A stretch of DNA of 64,000 nucleotides. Source: Flectonema sp. DT1601. Taxonomy: Eukaryota > Euglenozoa > Diplonemea > Diplonemida > Diplonemidae. Below the pieces are notes generated by a model. The model was not told where the DNA came from. It saw nothing but the letters and a program-made list of their open reading frames with translations, and did not search any database. The translations under genes and the position numbers were made by a program. Within the stretch, counting starts at the first letter, position 1. Every line of letters starts with the position of its first letter. Below are positions 1-9,647 of this stretch, in pieces. The DNA is taken from NCBI GenBank assembly GCA_964019425.1, contig OZ025817.1, positions 434,001-498,000 of the forward strand, given 5' to 3'.

Positions 1-1229
1 ACAACATCTGCACCCCCCATTGCGGCGCAGTGATCTACTACCCAACTGTCACAATAACTCTTCAGGTTCAAGTCTGGAGTCAGTCTTTTTAATTTCTTTT
101 TTGTTGATAAATTATTCTTATTACGATCTGATTGTTTTAATTGAAGTTGATAAACGCAGCTACCAGTTCGTTGATTACTTCCAAAGTAAGATGCATCGAT
201 AGGATGGCTAGTCACTGAGATTGTCTTTCTGAGAGATGCCGTTGATGAAAGGACGCTGGCTGCAGACTGCGTGCAGTAAAACTTCCCAACAGGAGCAACG
301 GGAATCAATGAAATAGTGCGAGCTATCTCCTTACTATTTACAGTAGCATAGTGAATACCAGCACGAAGTCTCGGACCCTTTGAGAACTCAGGTAGTGAAG
401 TTAATTCTTCTGGCCACGGATGACTCTCTAAGGCATCAGAAACTCCACTCAGAACACTCTCAAGTGTTTTAGTCGATCCCAATATCACTACTCGTGAGCA
501 CTGAGAGTATCTCGTAGATCGTAAGGTGGGTTCTTTGATTTCAGTTTTTGAAATAACATTTTCAACAATTAAATACAAGCAATGAATGATCCAAGGAATG
601 TGAGTACAAACAGAGTTGATTGATGACAATTGGTATATCCCGTCAACGTGAAATGCAAGTATGAATTTCTTAGAAAAAACGAATTGCTCACTAACATTGT
701 CAGGTTCAGCAACAACAGGAATTACTGGAGTTTGTTGCAGCTGCTGCGGCTGTTTATCACAAAGTTGATTTATTGTTTGCTGCATTTCTTCAATTGTTTC
801 TTCCATTCTAACAATTTCTGACTGCAGTTGTAAAGTTTGTATTTTGTTGTCTTTCAATCGCTCTTCACTCAGCTGCCGACTTTTTTGTGTTAATGTTTCG
901 ATTAGATTTTGCTCGAAATTGATTTCTCGAGTGGTCACCCTCAGTGCCTCCCTCCTGTCGCTGCACAAATTTACGAACGTGCATATGGTCCCGACCATAC
1001 TCCTCATGTAAGAATTAAATAACTCAGCGATAGTTACTCGGAGTGATGTTTTATTGATGTCCAGCAAGTCCAACAGCTGTGAATCCTTCAACACTTCCCC
1101 TCTGCTAACATTCTTCGGAAGAAACTCCTCGTCATCGGTTTCATGTTTGAGAAGCACTTCACGTATTAGTTTTGAGGAACCTTTTAAATATCTTTCGATC
1201 TCAACAATAAATAAAACATACAGAGACAT
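1..1229 (-). CDS. Coiled-coil protein with degenerate nucleotidyl-cyclase-like domain, cut by left edge
   Basis: An uninterrupted reading frame runs from an ATG at 1229 off the left end (409 visible residues). A TACAG acceptor-like site lies 10 nt before that ATG and the frame is closed by a stop a little further upstream, so the start is reasonable. The first half is polar with a predicted coiled coil (roughly residues 115-165, heptads rich in Q, E, L and R). The second half, from FILAFHVDG to CVYQLQL, follows the order of a class III cyclase homology domain: a beta strand with one Asp, a helix ending in HPWPEEL, then LRAGIHYATV where active cyclases have LRVGIHTG. The second metal-binding Asp and the usual NTP-binding residues are not evident, so it is probably non-catalytic. 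The cyclase assignment is a fold-level inference and the frame could be another sensor-like domain. Confidence 0.6.
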   Translation of the reverse strand, partial: MSLYVLFIVEIERYLKGSSKLIREVLLKHETDDEEFLPKNVSRGEVLKDSQLLDLLDINKTSLRVTIAELFNSYMRSMVGTICTFVNLCSDRREALRVTTREINFEQNLIETLTQKSRQLSEERLKDNKIQTLQLQSEIVRMEETIEEMQQTINQLCDKQPQQLQQTPVIPVVAEPDNVSEQFVFSKKFILAFHVDGIYQLSSINSVCTHIPWIIHCLYLIVENVISKTEIKEPTLRSTRYSQCSRVVILGSTKTLESVLSGVSDALESHPWPEELTSLPEFSKGPRLRAGIHYATVNSKEIARTISLIPVAPVGKFYCTQSAASVLSSTASLRKTISVTSHPIDASYFGSNQRTGSCVYQLQLKQSDRNKNNLSTKKKLKRLTPDLNLKSYCDSWVVDHCAAMGGADV

Positions 1230-1521
1230 AGTTAATAAGCTGTACTCTACTTTGAGTGAAATAAATATATTTATAACATTTTTTTAGATTACTAAATTTA
1301 ACAAAACTTTCAAAACTTGTCTCCCGTTATACACAATAATGGTATTCGTACTTCCAGAGTCACGAATGATTGAATCAGACTGTAAAGAGATAATACTTTT
1401 CAACTTTGTGGTGAAAGCAAACACTAGTGTTGTCCAGAACGAGTACATTCTGTTGTTCAGCTGCTTTCTTGTTATGGACAGTTCAATCGATCAGATTAAA
1501 AACATTTCCTAACAACACAAC

Positions 1522-2220
1522 TTATCTAATAAATGGAATACCAGTCATAGTCTTACTTTTGTAATCCGGATATTCCGGGAAGAACTCCTCGAGGATCTCC
1601 TCTTCTACTGGGATTCTTTGATGGAAGAAAGTCCAAGCAGCAGCAGTATACAAAATAAAACTAATTGGATTTAGAAGAACTATTTGTGAAGAGATTGACC
1701 AGTAAAACCATCCAAAGTAGGATGGGTGGCGGAGGAAAGAAAAGAGTCCGTTTGTTACTAACTTATGGCTGTCTCGTTTCTCGTCTTCAATGATATGAGA
1801 GAAGTTAGCACCACACTGAGCCATTGCTGCGATTCGAACAACTGCAGCTGCAATCATCATCACTCCCCCGACTATTGAAACAGTTTGATAATTCTGTTTC
1901 AGTTTCGGGAACAGCAGCCACTCGATTGCGTACTCAACTGCTGCCACAGCCATTGCGATGTTATAATTACGAGAAGCCCCTACTCCTGGTAACAGGAACG
2001 CTTTGACATTATACTCTCTAGGTCTGTAGTATGCCATACAAGTATACTCTCCTTGATGAAATAATGAAATACCAACAGTCCACATTCCAATACTTGTGGC
2101 TGTTCCTATTGCTTTGTATATTCCGTACCCAGCTAGAGCACTACCTGTTGTAATTGTTGATCCCATCAGAACCGAGAGCAGTGATGCTCTACCGATATCT
2201 GAACACTCAACCTGAGGCAT
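1522..2220 (-). CDS. Protein-S-isoprenylcysteine O-methyltransferase (ICMT/Ste14 family)
   Basis: The 232-residue protein has several hydrophobic membrane segments (about residues 15-55, 85-105, 115-138, 175-198). The C-terminal half carries the family signature: a G-x-F-x-x-x-R-H-P-S-Y-F-G block at 158-170, then R-I-P-V-E-E-E at 202-208, and the ending GIPFI at 227-231. These residues bind S-adenosylmethionine and the prenylcysteine in known Ste14/ICMT enzymes. The enzyme methylates the C-terminal prenylcysteine of processed CAAX proteins such as Ras and Rab-like GTPases at the ER membrane, the last step after prenylation and Rce1 cleavage. Length is slightly short but within the family range. 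An AG acceptor-like site lies 12 nt before the ATG. No intron is needed. Confidence 0.9.
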   Translation of the reverse strand: MPQVECSDIGRASLLSVLMGSTITTGSALAGYGIYKAIGTATSIGMWTVGISLFHQGEYTCMAYYRPREYNVKAFLLPGVGASRNYNIAMAVAAVEYAIEWLLFPKLKQNYQTVSIVGGVMMIAAAVVRIAAMAQCGANFSHIIEDEKRDSHKLVTNGLFSFLRHPSYFGWFYWSISSQIVLLNPISFILYTAAAWTFFHQRIPVEEEILEEFFPEYPDYKSKTMTGIPFIR

Positions 2221-2986
2221 GTTTTGTGTCTTCTGATTGTTGTGATAGCTCGTTAGTTTTTATAAAACAGAATCCACTGAAACCTGACTAAAGCTCTTAT
2301 ACGGCTGTTGAAATTAAGAAATTAAGAATTCTAAACAGACTGCATCCTTACAAAAACACTGCTGTTTCTTATTTCTTATTCAATCTTCGTTCTTAGACAC
2401 TGAAACTACGTAATAACAAAACTGGATTTCCCACACCCTGCGGTACTTGTGGTCTATAAAAAAGACAACGTTCAGATAGTAGCAGGGTGACGCGACCCTT
2501 ACAACAAGCGAAGTAAAACACTACTAATATCAAATATCGAAGAGGTGGTCGCCCAGGTTTTTTATTCTCATCGAATACGTGGTTGTTATTTATTTAAAAG
2601 GTTCTGAAGGACCTTAAGATGCCTTCTAATGTTAACCACAAAAGTAAAACAAAAGAAACGTCAGAACACCCTCATCTGTAGCAATGATACAACTAGCACA
2701 GCCTCAACAGTTTCCAATCTTCTTCTCTAAAGGTTTTCCTCTCAAATAAAGAAAAATGTAAAGAGAAGGAAATACTCCGATTCAGGCAGTGACCAGCTTA
2801 GTGATGGTGAATCTTTGGAGGAACAGTACCTGGTGGGGCTGTCTCAGTGTTCGGGTAGAAGTAATATGGAGTGAGGTAAGCTCTCCAGTTATTGAAGACG
2901 TATCCTGTTGTTTGTTGTTTGTTGTTGTTGTTGTTGTAAGTCAACTGTAATTATCTGATTCTATTATCGAATTCACACAACAAGTT
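2221..2986. other. Intergenic spacer, no gene seen
   Basis: Upstream spacer of the methyltransferase gene and downstream spacer of the small membrane-protein gene. It contains a GTT/TTGTTTG simple repeat around 2908-2938. No frame with coding character was recognised on either strand. Confidence 0.5.
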
Positions 2987-3416
2987 TTAATACATACCCC
3001 AACCAGCACCAAAACCAATTTCATGTCCCGGGTTCATCAAAGCAAGACCTATTCCCGGTCTTGGAAGCTGCGATCCGCCCTTCGCAAACGGACATATAAT
3101 ACTGTTTTTTTGTGTGTTTTGTTTTTTTACTTGAAATACTGCGGCAAAATTTCTTTCGTCTTTATATCGTTGAGCAATACAGAATGTTAATAAACACATA
3201 CCCGTATGACTTTCGTCCGTCACGGGTAGGATTAATATGCAAAGCTAAAAACATGCCGGCAACAATACCCGCTAGCAGAGGTCCCTGTCCTTTGTGATAG
3301 GTGGCTGAAGCGAATACTCTCCTGCATATTCCAGTACTATCGCTCCATCTATGTCTTTTAGCAGTTGGCGAAATGTAAGACCGACCATACTTCTTCTTTT
3401 CTTCAAACCCTCCCAT
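2987..3416 (-). CDS. Small single-membrane-segment protein, two exons
   Basis: Exon 1 (3202-3416) and exon 2 (2987-3101) join across a 100-nt intron (3102-3201) with a GTATGTG donor and an AAACAG acceptor, giving 109 residues. The basic N-terminal part (KKK, KRHR) precedes one hydrophobic stretch, GPLLAGIVAGMFLALHI, at about residues 45-61. The tail is glycine-rich and ends in GAGWGMY. The acceptor-like TTTGTTTTAG site lies 13 nt upstream of the ATG. No family was recognised; size and a single central membrane span would fit an accessory subunit of a mitochondrial or ER complex, but that is only a guess. The reading frame breaks at the intron and continues cleanly after splicing, which is the main support for a real gene. 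Confidence 0.6.
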
Positions 3417-3687
3417 GTTGCCTTTGTACCTAAAACAAATAATATTTATTCATCGCCTTTAAACTGATCTAGGGAAGTTAAAACACATGTGGAATCCCAC
3501 CGAGTACCATAGAGTTTGATGATGGCTGAATTGTGATTAAAAAGTGATGTTTGAAATTATTATTCTCTACAAGTGTTCGGATATGTTTTCAATTTTAATA
3601 TTTCTGATTACCAATCTTATCAAACGTTCGCTTCTCACGATTACCACTAAAATCAATAATACGATGCTTGCCAGTTACCTCATTTTA

Positions 3688-3727
3688 GATTTAGTTTGTT
3701 CTTTTCCCAAAAGAAAAAGGAGAACTA
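3688..3727 (+). repeat. 40-bp direct repeat, left copy
   Basis: Identical over 40 bp to 7176-7215, in the same orientation, 3.49 kb away. The core is partly palindromic (GTTCTTTT ... AAAAGAA ... AGAAC). It lies immediately outside the reverse-transcriptase piece and may be a boundary of the fossil element. Confidence 0.85.
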
Positions 3728-4655
3728 GTTCATAAAGCTGTGACAAGCTACTGCGAGGTTCTTAAACTTGTATCCTCGGTTGAGTAGTCTGTATGTTACG
3801 AACTCGAGCTCTTGTAGAAGATCTGCCAGATTATTACAGATTCTGAGTGCTCGTAGGAGCATGGTGGTGAAGATACCAGTACCCATCGATTCTTGAGCAG
3901 CTGAGTGCTGGTGGGTGAATCTTGTTGGTATGATATGCCAACCACGCGCTTTGTCGTTAACGCTTAGACGTATCCACCTGTTGTTTGATCTGGTGGTTTC
4001 GATTCGGATTCTAATTCTAATGTATGAAACATCATCAATACCATTAGAGGTCTCGGTGTAGTTCAGTTGGAATATAATTCTGCTGGTTGTGGGTTGCAGT
4101 TCCATGTAAGGAAATCGTCTATGTACCGGCAAGAGTAGTGGTGTTTGCGTGCTAAATCTAACTCTCCTTTCGCTACAAGGTCATCCATAAATTTAGATTC
4201 GATTCTGTAACAGTAGAGATTAGCTATATCGCTACTTGTCTCCATAGTTTTCCTCTCATTGAAATTAGAGAATTATCCACACAAAAGCCTAGAAGCGCTC
4301 TACATTCTAACTGTGATAAAGCACGGTAGGTCGCAGGGTCATTAGATTCAAGTCGCATAATATTCTTGAATTCGAATACTTCTTTAATTGCTTCATTCAC
4401 TTTATCTTTGATTTCCTGGTGGGGTAGTCGTGTATACATCGTAGTGAAGTCGTGTGTTTTGGGAGATAGGCCTTTTAGTCGAGTTGTGTTTAATTTAATA
4501 TCAGCAGCTATGTCTTTATCAGATTCGACTATCCAATAACGTTTGTATTTTGAATTCATATCTCTTTCTTTTAGTAAAGCCATCACATTTTTAAGCATAC
4601 TTGATAGATGCAGAATTCTTACAATAACAACAATTGTTTGCAGAGTTGAAGTCAT
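3725..4655 (-). pseudogene. Reverse transcriptase remnant inside the fossil element
   Basis: Minus-strand pieces carry reverse-transcriptase palm motifs: a DFTTMYTRLPHQ block, like the DFxxLYTNIPH motif of Penelope-like and related enzymes, and a YIDDF catalytic motif preceded by SSDIANLYCYRIE, like the MGTxxAPxxANLYLY block. Order and spacing fit one ancestral reverse transcriptase. It is a decayed fossil with several breaks. The best family guess is Penelope-like or a related class found in protists; telling these apart needs a profile search of the pieces as they stand. Confidence 0.6.
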
Positions 4656-4689
4656 TCTGTTCCTTACTAGACATAATTATGTTGGCTAC

Positions 4690-5181
4690 ATCCTTATATC
4701 TTCTATGGCGATCTTTAATAAAAGTATTAACATTGACCATGATATCTTTTAAGTTGTTGTAGAAATCAGCGAGTATTTCCTTTTCATAATCAACTGTGGA
4801 TAATTAGTGATCACTAGTCTTGTATCTGTAACTGTAGGTAGTGGGATATTCCCAACCTAATTCCGAATCAACATCTATATAGATCATATAACTAAACGCT
4901 CTATGGGTTGAATCGGGATCGACAATACTTTCAAAATTCTAAACCATTATAAAAGGTTTCTTTACCATTGCAAACGTCTTTTTGAAGTAAATTTGACTAC
5001 CTTCTTCTGGTAGTTTGACTTTTGCAGTTTCATTGTTTTTGCATAGGGAGAAATGTGTTAACATGTTATCTCTAGCTTTATTACCGTAGAATGTATGCAT
5101 GCATCGTGGACAATGTGAACAATCTTTACCACTTGAACCGAGCATTGACCATATGGAACGACAGACTGTGCGAAGCCACAA
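4690..5181 (-). pseudogene. Protein-primed DNA polymerase B N-terminal remnant (Polinton-like)
   Basis: The piece HCPRCMHTF ... LTHFSLCKNNE ... KLPEEGSQIYF ... KPFIMV reproduces the zinc-ligand block (C-x2-C ... H-x3-C) and the following LPEEG/PF strand that precede the exonuclease domain in Polinton and adintovirus-type PolB proteins. It is a fossil and incomplete. Confidence 0.6.
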
Positions 5182-5796
5182 AGATTCGACCTCTCATCTA
5201 TTCTACAACCCAACTGCAGGACTTAAAGAGCATAATGTGTGGGTACTTCGTTATCGATTTCGTGAAGAATGTGCATGATGTAAATTCCTACCACGATTTC
5301 TTATATAAAAAGTATCACGGCAATGTTGATGACAATGATAGAATTATCAAGGGTGGAGGAATACATGAATGGATGATGAAGATCTTCCCCAACACAGAAC
5401 TACACCTCCTACCAATATTGACTGAGAATGGGATTGAAAAGGCTTCGTTCGCAGGTCCTGGTACTAAGTTGGAGGACAGAATCGAGAACTTGGATGATAA
5501 TATCACCAGAGAAGTAAACAACGAAGACATCCCAGAATCAGATATCATAACTAAGCCCAAGAGTCGATTCGATAGGCTGGCAATGCATCACGATCTCTCA
5601 ATATCTGCTGCTGAAAGAGTCTGTTGAGATTCCGATTGTGTTAAAAAGAAGAAGCATGCAGCTGATATTAAACTTATGAAAGGTAATATTAAGAACGCGC
5701 TCGATCCGACTAACTTAAATCCACTCGACAGGCTCCAACATGTCTTATCCTTACCTGTATTCGGAACTAAGATGTTATTAGAAAAGATAGTAAAGT
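5091..5796 (+). pseudogene. Adenain-like cysteine protease / PLA2-like domain remnant
   Basis: The plus-strand frame contains LQDLKSIMCGYFVIDFVKNV, which resembles the strand and helix around the catalytic cysteine of adenovirus-type and Ulp1-fold proteases of Polintons. Downstream, FAGPGTKLEDR followed by a RFDRLAMHHDLS block and a conserved HAADIKLMKG stretch matches the Ca-binding loop and HD motif of the PLA2-like domain found in Polinton/adintovirus capsid-associated proteins. It is a broken fossil. It is the only element-derived frame here on the plus strand. Confidence 0.55.
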
Positions 5797-6747
5797 AAAC
5801 TCAACAATAATCAAAGATGGTTCCACAAGGCAAAACTACCAACGCACTGCTAAACACCACACACGGTACTAATCGAAAAGCCTGGTGCACAATTGGTTGC
5901 GGGGAGATTCTTTTTTGGGAGCATTCTTAAAGAAGGCTTGACTGTTTATTTTTATAGGTGAAATCTATCCAGCAAGAAGTGAGACTGAGTGACACACTTT
6001 CTGGTAATGGTACCGTACAGGCACAATGATATGAGAAGAAGGTTTTCAATCACAGCGTTTAAGCACTTCCACACAGAGGTTCGGGATAGTCTTGAGAGCA
6101 AATTCGCCATCGATGTGAACAACATTATCTTCTAACTTCATGAGGGTTGCGGCGCCAAGTTCCCCATTTATCTTTCTGATGTACTACAACCCGACGATCT
6201 TACGACCGTGGGTTGCAAAAGGATACATCTTTGTGAACTTTGAAATTGTTTTTTAAGCCATTTAGCAGGAGTTGGTGAATTTCTATGAGGCAAGAATGAG
6301 AATGAGAGATGGGTTTCCGCTGATTTAGTACTCAATTGGCGGTGGGTCTTGTTGGCAGTATTTTTGTTCGCATGATAGCGAGCACTTAGTTTAGTTTAGT
6401 TAGCAAAATACAAACTGCGGGGGTCTGGGTAGCCCGCATCAGTAAGGACCCAATCGCGAAGATTGTAGTTTCATAGTATTGGCTGGAAGGGATCGACTTC
6501 CAGCCTCCACCTTGCCCAGAGGCTAACAGGTTGTAAACAACTAAAGAAAATAAAAGAGAAACGATCTGGGAGTGGGGGGAAGGTGAAAAAAAATAAAAAA
6601 TCTTCTTTCTTTCATATACATCTTTCTTTATAATACGACCACATGTGCCATATGCCCACACTCCACGAAAGAAAATAGAAAACCCCGGAACAGTACCGAG
6701 GATCGTTCACCCGCAGTTGTCCAAAGCATTATAAGTGTACTGTGGGC

Positions 6748-7098
6748 TTACCGAAAAGCTTTAGAAATGTACCACAAAAGATTTGGGCAGCACATAGCCA
6801 TATCACTCAGCAAGAAATGAAAACCAAAAGGATCAGGTAAGATGACAGTCAGTTTAAGGTCATAACTGCGCCGGACCTTCACTTCTGCGTGTAAATCCCC
6901 ATTGTTTGCAGAAAGGACATTAACACCTGCAGTATATGCAGGATATTCTTTGAAGCAGCACATCTTGCAATTGGTAAGGTACAGGCATGAGATGACGAAG
7001 CTGTACAGGTCATCACGGGGCTTAGGTGTGTAGCTCATCAGTAATCCATGGTGCCTTGTAATCCCCTGGGGCCCCCTCATGCTGAACTTTACCTTCAT
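6748..7098 (-). pseudogene. Unidentified protein remnant within the fossil element
   Basis: A 116-codon minus-strand frame near the right end has balanced composition unlike the AT-rich spacers, with stretches such as DLHAEVKVRRSYDLKLTVILP that look like a beta-rich domain. No family was recognised; a capsid-related origin is possible only by position. The AT-rich stretch 5800-6740 to its left has only short frames. Confidence 0.25.
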
Positions 7099-7175
7099 TG
7101 CCCTTTACAGCAGAACCCCAGTCATTGAGCAGTACACCTGGCTTGTCATCGATCTGAGTAGTAAGGAAGTTGTTC

Positions 7176-7215
7176 GATTTAGTTTGTTCTTTTCCCAAAA
7201 GAAAAAGGAGAACTA
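7176..7215 (+). repeat. 40-bp direct repeat, right copy
   Basis: Same 40 bp and same orientation as 3688-3727. Confidence 0.85.
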
Positions 7216-7644
7216 CAGCATATCAAGCAGCGAATTTGGGGAAGATTACTGTAAAATAAAATACATTACGATTACATAGAACAATAAACATTACTTAGAG
7301 TAGTGTTATTCTTTATTTGGTTTGGTCCTTGGTTGCTGAGTACTCTTTTCAGCAGTAGTGCATTCTTCTCTCCGATTTTTTTTGATTCGAGCTATAAAAA
7401 AAACATACGTGAGAAGTCGTCTCTTTTTGAAGGAATGACTGTCCTTTTAAATGCAATCAAATATTTAATTCCAACTAACAAACACTTGTCAAGAAGTATG
7501 TGAGCGAACACACATCTACTTTTCTGAATATCATCAAATAAAAGAAAAATTAAATACCTTGATATAGTTAGTATTAATGTTTATCAGTCAAAAGAAGGGG
7601 AGAGAGGCGGGAAAATTCAATCGAATGCCGGGGGGAAGGGGGTA

Positions 7645-8378
7645 CTTTGATACGATACGAAAAGATTTATCTGGGAAGAATACTGCAGGTCTTTGCACAA
7701 AAAAATAAAAGTACTGTCACCATGAAACAGGAGGCGTTGAACATTGCCTGGTTTCTTTGGTGGAGGCCACGTGAACGTAGTTGAGCACTTCTTGCCTACG
7801 CTACCGTAACAGTGAAAAACAGCTGTAAATTAAAATCAATGTGAAAAAAATAAAATGAAACCAAAGGTTAACAGTGGACGAACCCGACGTAAGGCTTACC
7901 TAGACTACTCGAGTCTTCAGCTGTCCGCTCGGTGATAGCAGCCTAGGAAGGACAAGCTCACCCATCTGCCTGGAGACCATTCAAATTGGCTCGCTCTAAA
8001 TTGGCGACCTAAACGCTCTACCCTATCGCCGCGATTGCCACTGACAACCTTTAACCAACTATACTACGACCAAAAATAAGGGGAAAGGGGAAAGTGCGCT
8101 TATACCTGTACAGCCACGACTCTCGATTTCCGTAGTGGAGCCCCCCGCGGCACTCCCTATATAGTGCACTATGCTTGTCTCTTTTGCTATATAACTTGTC
8201 CCTTGGGCTATATAGGAAAAGCAGCAAAGAACTCAACATGGAAAAAGCCGTTAAAACATTTGTCTGGTTAAAACGGATCGGTGGGTAAAATTACGCAAGA
8301 ACAACCATAAGGTCTCCCACGGTTTAATGTAGCACATCTCCACGCTAGTCTCAATGACCGAGGTAATGTACTAAGGGG
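7645..8378 (+). repeat. Single diverged copy of the 737-bp repeat unit
   Basis: Near-identical to the tandem units at 42861-44621. Differences include G/A and C/T substitutions, and one change inside a predicted hairpin. Its left edge abuts the G-rich end of the 261-bp repeat and its right edge ends in CTAAGGGG before the next 261-bp copy. See the tandem array entry for the content of the unit. Confidence 0.9.
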
Positions 8379-8865
8379 ATTCTGAATATGACCCAGTCAA
8401 GGGAATAAGAACACTGCAATGCAATCAAATATTTAATTCCAACTAACAAACACTTGTCAAGAAGTATGTGAGCGAACACACATCTACTTTTCTGAATATC
8501 ATCAAATAAAAGAAAAATTAAATACCTTGATATAGTTAGTATTAATGTTTATCAGTCAAAAGAAGGGGAGAGAGGCGGGAAAATTCAATCGAATGCCGGG
8601 GGGAAGGGGGGTGGGGAATATCAAGTGGGGTTGGGATTCTGACAGAATATGACCCAGTCAAGGGAATAAGAACACTGCAATGCAATCAAATATTTAATTC
8701 CAACTAACAAACACTTGTCAAGAAGTATGTGAGCGAACACACATCTTCTTTTCTGAATATCATCAAATAAAAGACAAATTAAATACCTTGATATAGTTAG
8801 TATTAATGTTTATCAGTCAAAAGAAGGGGAGAGAGGCGGGAAAATTCAATCGAATGCCGGGGGGA

Positions 8866-8969
8866 TGTATGTTCGATTTTGTAAAAATTACAACTGTGTT
8901 GTATCATAAAAACATAAAGATAATTTAACATTAGTTTTAAATACAGTGACTAAGGGTGATGCGCAACTT
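8866..8969 (+). mobile_element. Short non-coding mobile element (~100 bp) with target duplication
   Basis: The block starting TGTATGTTCGATTTTG is closely related to 38725-38815. Here it is flanked on both sides by ATGCCGGGGGGA (8854-8865 and 8970-8981), whereas the other copy is flanked by a different direct repeat. It interrupts a copy of the 261-bp repeat, showing that it moved in after that repeat existed. No coding capacity; a MITE- or SINE-like nature is inferred. Confidence 0.65.
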
Positions 8970-9176
8970 ATGCCGGGGGGAAGGGGGTGGGGAATATCAA
9001 ATGGGGTTGGGATTCTGACAGAATACGACCCAGTCAAGGGAATAAGAACACTGCAATGCAATCAAATATTTAATTCCAACTAACAAACACTTGTCAAGAG
9101 TATGTGAGCGAACACATCTTCTTTTCTGAATATCATCAAATAAAAGACAAATTAAATACCTTGATATAGTTAGTTA

Positions 9177-9647
9177 GAATATGAGTTTATTATAAAAAAG
9201 TGCACTAAATTAAAATATAAAAAAAGAAAAATTATAAAAACACATTGTTCTGCTGTTCTAATAATACCTTGATATAGTTAGAATATGAGTTTATTAGTTA
9301 GTATCATTAATTTTAGAACAGAAAAGTGAGAATAAGAAAAGTAGAGATTAGTAAAAGAAAAGTATTCATTTCTGCAGTTTCCTAACATCAAAGGGTAATA
9401 GAATATGTAGTTTCAAGAGCCTTAATCTTATACTACTAGTCCCTTTTTAGGCCTTCATCAGTAAGTTCTAAGGGACTTCATTCTATGTTGAAGTTGCTAT
9501 CGTTCAAAGATAAAAATTCATCGGAGCTCGCCAGAATAGGGCTAGCAGTTTATACCCATCTTAGTTAGTTAGTTAGCAAAATACAAACTGATATAAAACA
9601 AAGGGGAAAACGCACACACACTAAAAACAACACTAATGTGATTTATG
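9177..9647. other. AT-rich spacer downstream of the LRR gene
   Basis: Contains short echoes of the 261-bp repeat (ACCTTGATATAGTTAG near 9267) and the 20-mer AGTTAGCAAAATACAAACTG at 9571-9590, which also occurs at 6398-6417. No gene seen. Confidence 0.5.

Larger units (their letters stand above)
3688..7215. mobile_element. Fossil Polinton-like (Maverick/virus-like) element with reverse transcriptase
   Basis: Pieces of several proteins typical of Polinton-like elements lie between perfect 40-bp direct repeats (3688-3727 and 7176-7215): an N-terminal portion of a protein-primed family B DNA polymerase (minus strand), reverse transcriptase pieces (minus strand), and an adenain-like protease/PLA2-like protein (plus strand). 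The element is clearly broken, with several breaks, and lacks a recognisable integrase, packaging ATPase and complete capsid gene. No long terminal inverted repeat was seen, so the 40-bp direct repeats may mark the edges or may be unrelated. Divergence suggests an old insertion. Its composition is richer in GC than the surrounding spacers. Confidence 0.6.
7451..9176 (+). repeat. About 261-bp G-rich-ended tandem repeat family, four disturbed copies
   Basis: Copies begin near 7451 (partial), 8379, 8638 and 9009 (truncated near 9176). The landmark GACCCAGTCAAGGG recurs at 8390, 8651 and 9027, giving a 261-bp period and a second interval enlarged by an insertion. Each unit ends in a G-rich block (GCCGGGGGGAAGGGGG, GTGGGGAATATCAA, TGGGGTTGGGAT). 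A copy of the unrelated 737-bp unit (7645-8378) and a ~100-bp element (8866-8969) sit inside the array. No coding frame is conserved among copies. Confidence 0.85.
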
